Shown piece by piece: positions 46,520 through 58,759 of a stretch of DNA of 64,000 nt. Both the position numbers and the translations under genes were made by a program. Numbering within the stretch: position 1 is the stretch's first letter; the number at the start of each line of letters is the position of its first letter. A model generated the notes under the pieces. The model was given only the letters and a program-made list of their open reading frames with translations. It ran no database searches and was not told where the DNA came from. This DNA is from Megascapheus bottae (taxonomy: Eukaryota; Chordata; Mammalia; Rodentia; Geomyidae): the NCBI GenBank assembly GCA_024803745.1, contig JANJXV010000025.1, forward strand, positions 15,518,341-15,582,340, in the 5' to 3' direction.

Positions 46520-49315
46520 TGCCTCTGTGATGCCTTAGTTTCTTCGCCTCCGCTTGGATCATGTTATTTAGCTTTGTGTTTGATAGAAATGAAAAAAAGT
46601 CATGACATACCTCCCTCTCCATTTCGAAAACCCCATTTTCAAGACTACTTTTATATTCTAAGGAAACTGGGTTGACTTGTGAGTAGGAGAGAAAGATCCT
46701 TTCAGCCGCTGAGATCTTTTTTCCTCCTGTCTTTATGTGATCGCCAAATAGTTTGTGGCTTCAGAAAATACTCATTGGAGTCACTCCCGATGCTAAGATT
46801 CTTAGGCACAACTTTGCAGAGGGAAATGGTTCCACTGACAGCCACCTCCGGTGCTATCAACAGAGAGTGACCCTTCCCCTTCTGTCATGGCCTCTTGGAG
46901 GGAAGAGAAATCCTCCCTCACCGAGAAACCAGATTGTTCCAGAAGCAAGTTATTCAATAGTTGCTAAGGAAGAGGAAGAGGCAAGTGACATAGGTGGAGA
47001 ATCTTCCAGAATAACCCGGTGGGGAACAGAAGCCCTTGGTGTCTCTTTCTTTTCCTGAAAGATCCCTGGAAAAGCTTTCCTGCCTCTGTGGGAGTTTTCC
47101 TGGCAGCATTCTTCACCTACCCATGTGTCAAGTTACATAGTAATTATCCTTGCAATAGGATTTCCCAGATAAGGCCAGATATAAATTGTTAGTTTCTGGA
47201 GAACTGGGTCCTGAATTTCTTATTTTCTTTTGTTGATTTTAACAAATGCACTGCAGTCTGCTGGAAGTTGATTAGACTCCAGGGTTTGTTCTAGGTTTGG
47301 GGCATCTGCTGAGGCAATGCAGGGAGTGAATGCCTAATAATCTTTTTTTTTTTTTTCTGTCACTTGAGTCTTTCCTGAAAGGGGGCGGGGAATCAAGTCG
47401 TCTTCCTGAGCCTCATTTTCTTCATACAAAAGCTGCTTTTGTTTCAGGCAAAACTGTGAGCCCTGGAGATATCAACACAGGGCTGAGTGCCTGCTAGAGA
47501 GGCAGAAATGAGAGCCGGAGAAGAATGTCCTTTCTATTCCATATCTTTTGGGGCTCTGCATAAAATTCCTCTTCCTTAAACCCCTACCCAGGGTGGAGTG
47601 GGGCAGAAATTAGAGATCAGAAATCAGAAGTGTGATCAGAAATCAGAGGATGGACACTTTCAAACAAACATGAGTTTCCATTATTTAGACAGGGAGGGGT
47701 TTTGTTGTGACATTTCCACACATTTTTACAAAATTTTGATCAGTCTCACTCTCTGTCACAGTAGATGACATTACATCTCTATTTCAAAATAAGGAACCAG
47801 AAGCACAGAAGAAGAAAGCAAATCCTCCTGTTGGGGGACAGGGTAGAAACAAAACTTCTAAGTGGAGGAGAGACAGCTGGGTTCCAAAATGAATATGATT
47901 GTCTACTTCTGTATGCACCTGTTTGCAGGCCTAGCTCTGTGAGAACTTGGCTGGTTTCTATGAGAGCTGGTAAAAGGATTCAATAAATTATGTAGAACAC
48001 TGGCCCATCCCAGCCTTAACACCTATACCAGGCACATGACTGAGATGTTCCCATGGCACCAGTGCCTAGATGAATGAAGGGACAACTGGAAATAGCTGGT
48101 GAGCACTGAGGCCTCATTCTTCAATGCAGGTCTAGAATCTTGGTTCTCCTGGCTGACCTAGCCTGAGGAATACTTTGCTTTCAGCCCCTGATTCTACTAC
48201 AACGTTGGCTCCTGTTGTCAGTCTTAGATAACCTTGGGTCTGCTTTGCCTAGCCCTAGCCTGTTGTGGTGATGCCCAGAGGAATTTGTATATCCTATCAA
48301 GATTCTGGCCATTTCCTGTGCAGAGGCTATGCAACTCACAAGATGGACTACTCCTGCCTTTGGGGGGATAGTGCAAAGAGGAGTGCTGCATGCACCCTAA
48401 GTCAGTAATATCAGCACCTTATCCTTCTGGGTGCTGAAGTGGGCAGAGCAATGTTGTTACTAGATGGACCCCCTCAGCCAAATGAGGGGCAAAGTTTCAT
48501 TGACAAGTGACGTGACTAAAAATGAAAACCAGGGGAAAAGAACCATGATTAGGGACATACAGTAGGATCAGACATTTTGCCTCCAAGAAGAAAGACAGAA
48601 AACCTAAGTACCAGGGCATCTTGACTCAAAAAATGGGACCTACGTTGTCTTCAGAAGTTCTGATTAATACTTTATTTCACTCCTCTCTGAGGGGAGGGAG
48701 CCAGGACTAAAATCTGGTTCGATCTACTTGGGCCTGTAGGCAAGGAGGCTGAGGTATTGCTGGTGGGTACAGCTCGTATCAAGAGCTTCCTTCGTGACAG
48801 CAAACATAAAAGGCCAATAGAGCAAAGGTGGGGTCAGTGCTGGACTTGTTGGTGTGTCCACGAAACTGTTTCTGTCACTATGCAAATGGTGCAACCATGG
48901 CGTTGACGTGGAGTTGGGAAGGGGAAGGATAAGGAATTCTGATTATTAATGCACTCAAGTACAAGGCAGGACTCTAAAAGCTTTCCAGGCAGTACGACTT
49001 CTTCATGCCCATGACAGTTTGCTATTATTATTATTATTCCTGCTAGGCATATCAATGCACTGAGCCACAGAGACATGTAGAAGTCAAACAGTCAACAGTG
49101 AGCAGGCAGGCTGACTTCACAGATCAAGCTACGAATACTTTGCTTTTTGGGAGAAGATTCTAAACAGGGTGGCTGGGGTACTTGTTGCCAGCAGGACAGG
49201 AAGGAAAGTAGAGGAATAGAAAAGGGAAGATCTTCAAACCAACTTTGCCCATCTCTTAAGTTCTTTTCTAAATAATGGCTTAAAATTCTAAATCTTTCCT
49301 CCATCAAGACTGAGA
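46520..49315. other. Intergenic region downstream of C2CD4A, largely non-repeat
   Basis: No gene was recognised. Worn MIR-like traces may lie at 47750-48000 and 48950-49080. This is one of the least repeat-dense stretches, so regulatory elements of the C2CD4 locus could lie here. Confidence 0.45.
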
Positions 49316-49320
49316 GATAG

Positions 49321-49565
49321 CAGGGCACCTAGTAGGCTCAAACCTGTCATCCTAGCTACTCAAGAGACTCAGATCTGAGGATTACAGTTCAAGGCCAAGC
49401 AGGCAGGGAAGGTGATGAGACAAATCTCTATCCAGTTAACCACCAAAAAACTGGAAGGGTTGCTGTGGCTCAAAGTGGTTGAGTGTTAGCCTTGAGTGCT
49501 TGAGTGCAAGAGCTTAGGGAGAGCACCGAGACCCTGCGTTCAAACCCCGTAACAGACAAAAACAG
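49321..49565 (+). mobile_element. SINE, 7SL-headed type
   Basis: Copy with gtcatcctagctactcaaga, the middle ccagttaaccacc and a right monomer. Confidence 0.8.
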
Positions 49566-49612
49566 CCCTTCTCCCCCAAAAGAACCATACATGCTTAGAA
49601 AGTAGACCAATA

Positions 49613-49819
49613 TGCCAGGAGCAGTGGCTCATGCCTGTCTGTAATCCTAGCTACTTAGGAGGCTAGGGATCGAGGTTCAAAGCCAACCCGGCATAAAAGG
49701 ACTGTGACTCTTATCTCCATTTAACCTCTAGAAAATGGGAAGTGGGGCTTGGCTCAAGGTTAGGGTGGTATCCTTGAGCTGAAAAGCTCAGGGACAGTGC
49801 CCAGGCCAAGTTCAATCCC

Positions 49820-49824
<5 letters not shown>
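49613..49824 (+). mobile_element. SINE, 7SL-headed type with (GA)n tail
   Basis: Full copy. The target word agaaagtaga is before (about 49598) and after the GA tail (about 49921). Confidence 0.87.

Positions 49825-49907
<83 letters not shown>
49825..49907. repeat. (GA)n microsatellite
   Basis: About 40 GA units replacing the SINE A tail. The frame through it encodes repeated Leu-Ser and is not a gene. Confidence 0.93.
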
Positions 49908-49911
<4 letters not shown>

Positions 49912-50659
49912 AAGACAGAAAGAAAGTAGACTAATAAAAATAATCTGTGATACAACTCACTTGAGACAGAGGCAGAGGTTCCCTTTGGAGCTGTGAAGGA
50001 AACATCTGATGTGGTTTGTTTTGGGGTAGGATCACATGACAGGAAACCCCAAACATTGCAATCAGTTCTATTCTTTGTGTTTCCATGCACCGTCATGCCG
50101 TCATGGGCACAATGTCATTTTTGTTTCCCTGAACAGAAATCCAGGAAGAGAAAGGACTGGGTGAGAACAAGAGGTGAGAACGGGGGAGATGAAGGAGATC
50201 ACCTGAAAGCCCACATCTGGACTGCTGGGGTGCATTGTTCCATGGGAACTGCTGCTGTCACCTCTTCCACTGCTAAAGAGGACACATGGCTTTGGGGGGA
50301 CATACAAAGTGCTGATTCTTTGTGTAGCTGTCGAGGAACCTGTAATCAGAGAGAGGGAGAGGGAGAGAGAGAGAACAACTGACTAGTAATTCTTATCTAT
50401 AATTTTACTTTCTTTTTATGAATTCCCCTATTATTAAAAAGAAGTACAATAATATCAGACCACCTTTTTTATACCTGTTTATCTACTTAATTTCTTTGTA
50501 ACTTTGGGTAATTTGCTTATATTTTGTCTGTCGTGGGGCTTGAACTCATGCGTGAGCCACCAGTGTCTGGCTGTTTGTAACATTTGAATCAGAGCAAACA
50601 TATATATCTTCTCAAACATCTATATTTTCTCTGGAGTTAAAAAAAAGACAGTCTTGTTA

Positions 50660-50850
50660 TGGTGAGCCCCACCTGTAATCCTAGCTACTAAGGAAATAGA
50701 GACTAGGAGAAATGTGATTCAAGGCCAGCTAAGGCAAGTTCAAAAGACCCAACTCAACCATATGCCTGTTCTGGGGGTATATGCCTATCATCCCAGCTAC
50801 TTGGGAAAAATAAATTGGAGGTTTGCAGATGCAGACTGGATGATAATAAA
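50660..50850 (+). mobile_element. Old B1-like element
   Basis: cacctgtaatcctagctact, and again catcccagctacttggg. Two diverged heads. Confidence 0.5.
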
Positions 50851-50894
50851 TACAAGATCCTTTTAAAATTTTCATTAATTTGTTATTTTTTTCA

Positions 50895-50985
50895 TTTATT
50901 CTAATACAGGTTTTGCTACATGTCATGGCTGCCTCATCTTTCTGAGTGCTGGGATTACAGGTTTGTGGTACCATGCCTGGTTAAA
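50895..50985 (-). mobile_element. Old B1-like monomer
   Basis: Reverse words gagtgctgggattacaggtt and accatgcctgg. Confidence 0.55.
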
Positions 50986-51612
50986 AGTATTTTTAAAGAT
51001 CAAGGACTAAAATCATTTAAGAGAAAGAATCTGAATTCTTTATTTCTCTCGCTAAAGGAGAGATTGCTAGACACCAAGACTGTGTACAAAACAGTGATGT
51101 TTTAAATTTATTTCATGTGTTGTTTAGGGTTTTGTGTGTGTGTGTGTGTGAGAGAGATAATGTTAGAGGCCTCTGAAGCTATGTTTCAAAAGCATAGGAA
51201 AGATCAACGCAATATCCAATAGACTTCAAGCAGAACCCAGTCTCCTGATAAGATATTTACATTTCCACTGACTGTTGACCCAAAGAATAAATAATCCTGG
51301 AAGACTGGATATTTTGGTATTTTTGATATTTGTGTTTTCATTGGAAAAAGGGCTTACCAAGTCTTGATAACAAGCTACCTGAACCACATTTCTACTTGCT
51401 TAGAGAAACAGAATCTCTGTTATGATTGGTTGCTATTGATTTTTTTTGTTTTTGCTAAACTTTAATAATCCTATCACAATCCCACCACTCTTTAACTATT
51501 TTGTATGCAGCATCATTGTGGGATACTTAAGAATTTCAAAGAATCTTTATGAAGTAGCTGAACAGCAGGAGTTGGTCTTGGATTATGTGCCTGTTTCCAA
51601 GAAGGGATTTGT

Positions 51613-51825
51613 TTTTTGCTTTGTTTTGTTTTGTCAGTCCTGGAGCTTGAATACAGGGTCCCACGTGCTGTCCTTGGGCTTTCTCAAGGCTAGCACTCTA
51701 TCACTTGAGCCACAGCACCACTTCTGGCTTTTTTTTTTTCTATGTATGTGGTACCGAGGAATCGAACCTGGGTCTTTATGCATGCTAGGCAAGCACTCTT
51801 ACCACTAGGCTAAACTCCTGGCCCC
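51613..51825 (-). mobile_element. IDL-Geo SINE
   Basis: Reverse near-consensus dimer. The target duplication aagaagggatttgt is at 51599-51612 and 51826-51839. Confidence 0.92.
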
Positions 51826-51887
51826 AAGAAGGGATTTGTAATCCAGCAGGGAGTTCAAGGGCTTAAGACAACAGATACTGACCAATT

Positions 51888-52155
51888 AAGCCAGGCACTT
51901 GCAGCTCATTCCTGTAATCCTAGTTACTCCAGAAACTGAGATCCGAGGATCAAATTCAAAGTCAGCCCAGGCAAAAAGTCCAGGAGACTTTTATTGCCAA
52001 TGAAAGACAAAAAGAAACAACTGCTGGAAGTGGAGCTGTGGTTAGTGGTAGAACACTAGTTGGTTTTTTTTGGGGGGGGGACTCAGGGAGAGTGCCCAGG
52101 TCCTAAGTTCAAAACCTGAGACTAGCAGAAGAAGAAGAACAACAACAACAACTAA
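51888..52155 (+). mobile_element. SINE, 7SL-headed type
   Basis: Copy with ttcctgtaatcctagttact, a T/G run inside the right monomer and an (AAC)n tail. Confidence 0.78.
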
Positions 52156-52159
52156 AGGT

Positions 52160-53580
52160 ATCTGCTAATTAAAATGAAATAGTTCTTTTTTGTGTGCCAG
52201 TACTGGGGCTTGAATACAAGGATCCTTAACCTTCTTGCTTAACATTAACCTCACTTTACAGATTAGTTTTAGCTCAGTGGTAACTGCCATTGTTCAAGCA
52301 TCAAATTTCACTTGGGTTCCAGCCTCTGCAACCCCATTTCCTTGAATATCTAGAGTCACTTCCTATCCAGAGGTGCCTTAATGACTGAGTCCAATCTGGA
52401 AGGAGGCAGGAAGTTTCCTCTGGCCTCAGCACTCCATTGTGAGTATAGATAACCCATTGCTGAAAAAGTGCTCTCCTCTTTCAGCATGTCTGTACTTGAA
52501 CTCTCAACCACACTTCTGGTAAACTTCTCAGGATAGATCTGTTTTGTCAGTTTCAAACTTCAGTGCCCAGTGGCTCCTGTCCTCTAATGACTGGTTAGTG
52601 TGTTCCAATTGTTTCACCTGAGAATACTCATTTCTCCTCCATGCCAACATTTGCCCAGCACTAGGCCAAATGAGCAATGTGCCTGCTCACCTGGTCACTC
52701 CTTCCCAGAATATGCAGTAGTAGCTGAGCCCTGCTGGCTACTTGAATCTAACAGGAAGGCTTTGTCTGAGGCATCTATGGAAAGTGTCTTCAAGACATTT
52801 TTATCTATCCAGGAAACTACACGTGGAGGAAGTATTCATTACCTAGTTATCCATTCAGGCAGATGGATTGCTACTCTACATTGCTCACAGAGGATGAAAA
52901 TTTGTTTTATTGTCCACTGACATGCTGCTGTTTCTGTCTCAACTTAATGAGAGCTGAAGACAAACCCTATATAGGATCTCTTAAGGAATCTTGAAGAATC
53001 AACTCTGTCCGAACCCAAACTCTCTTCCTACCTGATGCCTTCATTTCTTACACATAGCTGTGGTGTGAAGATAATAGATACATTTCTGAGGACGTGCAGT
53101 AAAACTGGAGTCATATAGAAGCCCTCAGTGAATCAGAGCAGGCCCCACACTGTCATACCAGTTTTCTTAGCACTGATTGTCAACTCCGGCTACTTTGACA
53201 GTCTGAGGCATTCTCCTCTTTTCTGTAACATTTCTGTTGATCTATCTTTCTCAATATCAGCTTCACACCTGAGCTTTGTGCCCAGGCTCCAAGTTCACCT
53301 GACCAATCTGTTTTATCTCTGGCCCATCTGCTCTTTGCAACTTTATTCTCCTAGACCTGACTTTGAAAGTCATAATCAATGGATTGGTAATCTATTTGTC
53401 CTTATGTTCCTCATGTTCAATATTAGAAACAAATAAAAGGAGTATTTAGATCAATGGTCAGCTAGGAAATCTGCAAAGTGACCCTAGAGTCAATCACAAC
53501 CTCGTGAGAGGAGCAGACTCATAAACAGAAATTGTCACTCAGTATGACAGACAACTGCCATGTTCGGCCATAAAAATCAG
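52160..53580. other. Intergenic, no recognised element
   Basis: Apart from a short right-monomer scrap at about 52195-52220 (cagtactggggcttgaatac) I see no named repeat or gene. Confidence 0.4.
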
Positions 53581-53587
53581 TGGGGGA

Positions 53588-53725
53588 GCAGGCATAGTGG
53601 TTCACATATGTAATTCTAGCTCTTGGTAGGCAGAAATAGAAGGTCCAAGATTTGAGTCCAGCAGGGGAGAAAGTTAGTGAAATCCATTTCAAAGAGTAAG
53701 CCAGATATCATAGATTACCTCTTAA
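53588..53725 (+). mobile_element. Old B1-like monomer
   Basis: gcaggcatagtggttcacat, then gtaattctagctcttgg, diverged. Confidence 0.5.
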
Positions 53726-54014
53726 TCTCAGCTTCACTGGCAGAGTAGATAGAAGGATCCTGGTCTCAGGCTGGTCCTGGCAAAAGCCATGAGACCCTGA
53801 CTGAAAAATAAAAATGAAAAGGAGGCATGGGCATGGAGTAGAGTGTCTGTCTAACAAATGCAAGGAAAGTACTACCCCATCCACCCTCCAACACCCACAA
53901 CATCCCACCATAACCAACCAAATAAAAAAACTTCGATGATAAGCTGACACCTTACCATTTAGTGGTAGAATGGGCACTTTGCATATGAGAGGCCATGAGT
54001 TCATCCCCAGCACA

Positions 54015-54323
54015 CATAATAAAAATCTTAATGTACTATGTGAAGTTATTTCTTTTCTTTTTTTCCACTTATGGTTAATCTCATGAGGTTACTCTATCTG
54101 AATTTGTATAAAGTATACCGGCATACTGTATATACACTTATTTGTTCATTTGAAAGGGAAGGGAGAAAACAAGATGACTGGGGGGGGGGGCGGGGGGAGG
54201 GAAAGGGGGACAAAAACATGAGAAGGGGTATCAAGGTTCAAGAAATAATGTACCCACTACCTGATAAATGTAACCATAACCCCTCTATGCGTTATCCCAA
54301 CAATAAAATACAATAAAAAAAAA
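54015..54323 (+). mobile_element. L1 3' end
   Basis: Same terminus as at 13.3 and 19.0 kb: gggagaaaacaagatgactg, a G tract (54180-54210), acatgagaaggggtatcaag, and an A tail. Confidence 0.75.
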
Positions 54324-54594
54324 ACAAAAACCATGGTGATCTTCAGGCAGTCCGCACTCCAGGTCACTACGTAGTGTCAGACACTGTGTTAAGTGCTTTC
54401 CCTCATTCAGTACCAGCTTCTTAAAATAGAATGGGTTATCATAGCAGTTGTGGGGGTAGGGGAGGAAGTTGCACATGAGAATGCACAAGTGCATGTGGGC
54501 ACATCCAGGCACACATACTCATTCTCATCAGTCTTCTCTGTTTTTTCTCAAAACCATATACACTTCCCTTGATGTCCAGGCTAAGCCTCAGGAT

Positions 54595-54740
54595 GATTCA
54601 GAATCCCTAAATCAGTGGCAGAATCTGCTGGGTGTTCTTGGATAAGCCATTCAGATTCTCCAAGTTTTGAGTTTCCTCATTGTTGAAAGATATACTCCTT
54701 ACTCCCAGCTTGACTGAGTATGTGAAAAGGTCACGCTGTG
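54595..54740 (+). mobile_element. MIR fragment
   Basis: gggtgttcttggataagcca, ttctccaagttttgagtttc. MIR order, diverged. Confidence 0.5.
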
Positions 54741-54996
54741 GAACGACTTCCATCCTAAAACTCAGCAACAAGTGACTTGCCATGTTTACAAGGTTCTAAG
54801 GAAGCCTCATACATGCCAAGGAGAGTCAAGGAGGCATGCTATGCCCATACCTGTGTCTCCTCCAAGGCTTTGGGCCCTGTCACTCAGTTTGTGATAGATC
54901 CTGGCAACTGTCTGGGAAACCAGGGGGAGGTAATGAAACACAAAGGGCAACAGGCCAGGAAAAATAGGAAGTTGGTACCGTTGGAATAGCAATGAG

Positions 54997-54999
<3 letters not shown>

Positions 55000-55058
<59 letters not shown>

Positions 55059-55075
55059 ACTCTCCTTCTCTCTCT
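55000..55075. repeat. (TC)n microsatellite
   Basis: About 28 pure TC units, then interrupted TC. Confidence 0.92.
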
Positions 55076-55514
55076 GGCTGGGAGATAAAAGTGTTTTGTT
55101 AGCTTAAGGGGTACAGGGCAGGGACGCCAAGTAGTTATCAGCCCAGATCTTGTTTATGGACAAGCTTCAGACTTTGAGACCTGGTGGATATTGGCACCAG
55201 GCAATACTGAAGTGTTTTTTAACACAGAGGAAAAGCAATGATGTCCCTTGATGATGGCAACAGTACTGGAGCACCAGAGGGGACAAACATCCAGGCCAGA
55301 TAGGACCCACATGGGAGGTCACAGAGATGGGATAGAAAAGCTGACACTTCTCTTAAGGGATACCCTGACATCTTTGTGGTGGAGGACTTTACCTGTGGTC
55401 TGGAAAGATCTAGCTGCAGTAGCTAATCAAGGAAATAGGAAAGGATTTCCCCAGCCCCATTGCTTGGAGAGTAGATTGCTACATGCACTGTCCACTTTTT
55501 AGGGGTGGGGGTAG

Positions 55515-55700
55515 GGGTGCCATTACTATGCCTCGAATCTAGGACCTGGATGCTGTCCCTTAGCTTTTTCACTCAAGGCTGATGCTCTGCAACTTGAACC
55601 ATAGCTCCACTTCCAGCTTTTTGGTAGTTAATTGGAGATAAGAATCTCACAGACTTTCCTGCTTGAACTGTGTTCAAACCACGATCTTCAGATTGTGGCT
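55515..55700 (-). mobile_element. SINE, 7SL-headed type, diverged
   Basis: Reverse copy with ggtagttaattggagataag and aatctcacagactttcctgc. The head is incomplete. Confidence 0.7.
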
Positions 55701-55867
55701 TCAAGTCAGAAAATTCTGTCAGATTCTATCTGAATGGAAGAAGTTGGGTGTGCAGGGGGGGGGGGGGAGGAAGGGATGGCTGCCATCCTAGCTACGTTAG
55801 GAAGCAAAAAAAAAAAGAGAAGGATCATGGTCCAGGAATGTGCCAGGCAGGAAGTAAGACTCCATCA

Positions 55868-56066
55868 CTTTTTTTTTTTTTTGCCAGTCCTGGGGCCTGA
55901 ACTCAGAGCCTGAGCACTAGCCTTGGGTTTTCTCAAGGCTAGAGCTCTACCACTTGAGCCATAGCACCATTTCCAGCTTTTTCTATGTATATGGTACCAA
56001 GGAATCGAACCTGGGTCTTTGTGCATGCTAGGTAAGCACTCTTACCACTTGGCCAAACTCCTGGCC
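55868..56066 (-). mobile_element. IDL-Geo SINE
   Basis: Reverse dimer. The target word actccatca is on both sides (about 55860 and 56068). Confidence 0.88.
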
Positions 56067-56079
56067 CAACTCCATCATT

Positions 56080-56420
56080 TTTTTAAAATTGTTATTGTAA
56101 AGATGATGTACACATGGGTTGCAGTTACATACGTCAGGTAATAAGTACATTCTTTTGAACAGTATCATCCTTTCCTTTGTTCTCTCCCATTTTTAACTTC
56201 CCGACCCCATCCACAAGTTGTATAATTCACCCTCAACATAGTTTCTGTGAGTATCACTGCTGCATTAGTTCATCCTTTGTCCCATTTCTGTGCTCCCCCT
56301 TACCCTTTCCATAACAGAGAAATTTTCATACAAGGCAAAAGGTACAGACAACAAAAATAGTGATGAAGGAGAAAAAAGAAAAAACAACAAAAAACCCCAG
56401 AAAACTAAATACTTAAAAAA
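56080..56420. repeat. Unclassified interspersed repeat, copy 2
   Basis: The first 180 bp align by eye with 10620-10800 (attgttattgtaaagatgat, gggttgcagttacatacgtc). The rest may be the same element. Confidence 0.5.
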
Positions 56421-56706
56421 AAACTCTCTTCTTTCAATAAACATGATCATTTCATTTCACACGGTCATATGCACATAGTTACTGAGCCTTTGTGATTCTC
56501 TCCTAAGAACATCCTCCTTTGGTCTCACTGTGTGAATGAATGCCTAGAGTCCTATATAATTTATAATGTCGACGTGTACTTGTCTTTTACCATACCATGT
56601 ATTTAGTTGTAGATTTATAAGCACTTTCTAGTGACAACAAATGAGGAAACCATGCAACCAATGTTTCTTTGAGCTAAGGTTCCATCTTAAAAATACCCAG
56701 TGTGTT

Positions 56707-56882
56707 GGGCTGGGAGTTTGGTCTAGTGGTAGAGTGCTTGCCTAGCATGCATGAAGACCGCATACCTAGAAAAAAGCCAGAAGTGGTGCTGTGGCTCAAG
56801 TGGTAAAATTCTAGCCTTGAGAAAGCCCAAAGACAGTGCTCAGGCCCTGAGCTCAAGGCCTAGGACTGCCAAAAAAAAAATA
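56707..56882 (+). mobile_element. IDL-Geo SINE, B-box region deleted
   Basis: The left monomer jumps from catgaagacc to gcatacctaga, losing the B box; the right monomer is complete. Confidence 0.86.
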
Positions 56883-56891
56883 ACCAGCGTA

Positions 56892-57121
56892 GCAGGGCAC
56901 CAGTGGCTCATGCCTATAATTCTAGCTACTCAGGAGCTTAAGACCTGATGATCGTGGTTCAAAGCCAGCTTGGGCAGGAATATCCGTGAGACTCTTATGT
57001 CCAATAAACTACTTAGAAAAAGCCAGAAGTGGTGCTGTGGCTCAAGTGGTAGAGCACTAGCCTTGAGCACAAAGAAGCTCAGGGACAGAGCTAGGCCCTG
57101 AGTTCAAATACCAGGATGGGC

Positions 57122-57125
<4 letters not shown>
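56892..57125 (+). mobile_element. SINE, 7SL head with a right monomer very like IDL-Geo
   Basis: The head cagggcaccagtggctcatg is followed by a right monomer aaagccagaagtggtgctgt that is nearer IDL-Geo than other copies of its class. The tail is (CA)n. Confidence 0.85.

Positions 57126-57177
<52 letters not shown>
57125..57177. repeat. (CA)n microsatellite
   Basis: About 26 CA units as a SINE tail. Confidence 0.93.
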
Positions 57178-57178
<1 letters not shown>

Positions 57179-57677
57179 CAGTGCAAGGTAATTGCAAGAA
57201 TCCAGTTTCAGTCTTCTGCATATGGATTTAAAGTTTTCCTAACACCATTTGTTGAAGAGGCTGTCTCCCCCCGCCCAATATTTTTGGCTTGCTTGTCTAA
57301 TACCAGATAGCTATAGATATATGGGTTTATTTCTGGGACTTGTAATAATCTAATCCATTGATCTTCAGGCCTATGATTATGCCAGTACTAGGATGGCTTC
57401 GTTACTATAGTCTTGAAAGTATGATACTTCCAGCATTGCTCTTTGGGGGTGGGGGGTGATGCAGGATTGCTTTGGTGATTTGGGGCCTTTTGTGATTACA
57501 TATGAATTTTTGGATTATTTTCTCTGTCTTTGTGAAGAATGCCATTGAAATTCTTATGTGTGTTATGTGAAATTTGTAGATGATCATTTTCATGATATTT
57601 ATCCTGCCAGTTCATGGACATGGGAGGTCTTCCATCTTTCTGGTGTCTTCTTCAATTTCTTTCTTCAAAATTAAATA

Positions 57678-57702
57678 TGTACATATATATATATATATAT
57701 AT
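57678..57702. repeat. (TA)n
   Basis: A short TA run adjoining the next SINE. Confidence 0.85.
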
Positions 57703-57706
57703 TTAA

Positions 57707-57868
57707 ATTTTTTTCCAGATGTGGGGCTTGAACTCAAGGCCTGGAAACTGACCCTGAGCTTCTTTTGTTCAAGGCTAACACTACCACTTGATCCACAGTA
57801 TCAATTCCAGCTTTTTCTGTTTTTGTGGTATTGAGAAATCAAACATGCAGGCTAAGCTAGCACTCACT
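57707..57868 (-). mobile_element. IDL-Geo SINE, old
   Basis: Reverse diverged dimer (tgtggggcttgaactcaagg … ggctaagctagcactcac) nested in L1. Confidence 0.7.
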
Positions 57869-58130
57869 TTTTTGGTTAGGTTTAGTCTTCAGTTTTTCTG
57901 GAGGCTATTAACAAACAATTGTTCATGGTTTCCTATCTATTCATTGTTGCTATACTATTGATTTTCCTGGGCTGATTTTGTATTTGCTATTTTGCCAGAG
58001 ATATTTGTCAGCTTTAGTGGCTATCTCGCAACTGCAAGGCTCTGACTTCACAAAAAGGATAGCTGAATAGAAATAAACTCACCCAACTTTAAAGTTCACA
58101 TGGAAGATTAAATGTAAGTCTCTTCCAAAA

Positions 58131-58373
58131 TATTTGTTTGTTTGTTTGGTTGGTTGGTTGGTTGTGGGTCTTGGACTCTGGGCCTGGGCACTGTCCCTGA
58201 GCTCAAGGCAACCACCCTACCCCTTTAGTCACAGCACCACTCCAGTTTTCTGGTGGTTAATTGGAAATAAGAGTCTCACAGTCTTGTAGTGCCCGAGCTG
58301 CCTTTGAATCTTGATCCTCAGATCTCAGCCTCCTGAGTAGCTAGGATTATAAGCATGAGCCACAGAGCCTGGT
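58131..58373 (-). mobile_element. SINE, 7SL-headed type with TTTG/GGTT tail
   Basis: Reverse copy. The target word tccaaaatattt lies before the tail repeat (about 58121) and after the head (about 58373). Confidence 0.87.
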
Positions 58374-58564
58374 CCAAAATATTTTTGTTGCAAAATGACT
58401 GCAAATAACACAGTGTAGGGATAACATCAGACTAAAATCTGTGAGATAAAAATGAGGTTTATAACAAAAATGGTACCTTAAATCTCTGGGAAATGTATGG
58501 ATAATATTTACTAAATTTTATCAAGATAACTAGTTATCCTTTTATAAAGATAATTCATTCCTTT

Positions 58565-58757
58565 TTTTCCTTTATGCCAGTATTATAGCTGGAACTCAAA
58601 GCCTAGATGTTGTCCCTTAGCCTTTTTACTCAAGGCTGTTAGTTCATTAGAAATAAGAATCTCACAAACTTTCTGCCTAGACTGGTTTTGAATCTCAGTT
58701 CTTAGATCTCATCCTGAGTAGGTAGGATTACTGGTGTGAGGCATTGGTGCCTAGTAA
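58565..58757 (-). mobile_element. SINE, 7SL-headed type, diverged
   Basis: Reverse copy with tatgccagtattatagctgg and cctgagtaggtaggattact. The word attcatt is on both sides. Confidence 0.75.
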
Positions 58758-58759
58758 GA

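Larger units (their letters stand above)
57183..58045 (-). mobile_element. L1 ORF2-region fragment, interrupted by a SINE
   Basis: Reverse L1 words ccaatatttttggcttgctt, ttgaagaggctgtctcc, aggatggcttcgttactata and tcatgatatttatcctgcca fit the 3' part of ORF2 on the minus strand. A SINE at about 57707-57868 splits it; the later part has tgatttt-cctgggctgatttt wording. Broken by multiple stops. Confidence 0.72.
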
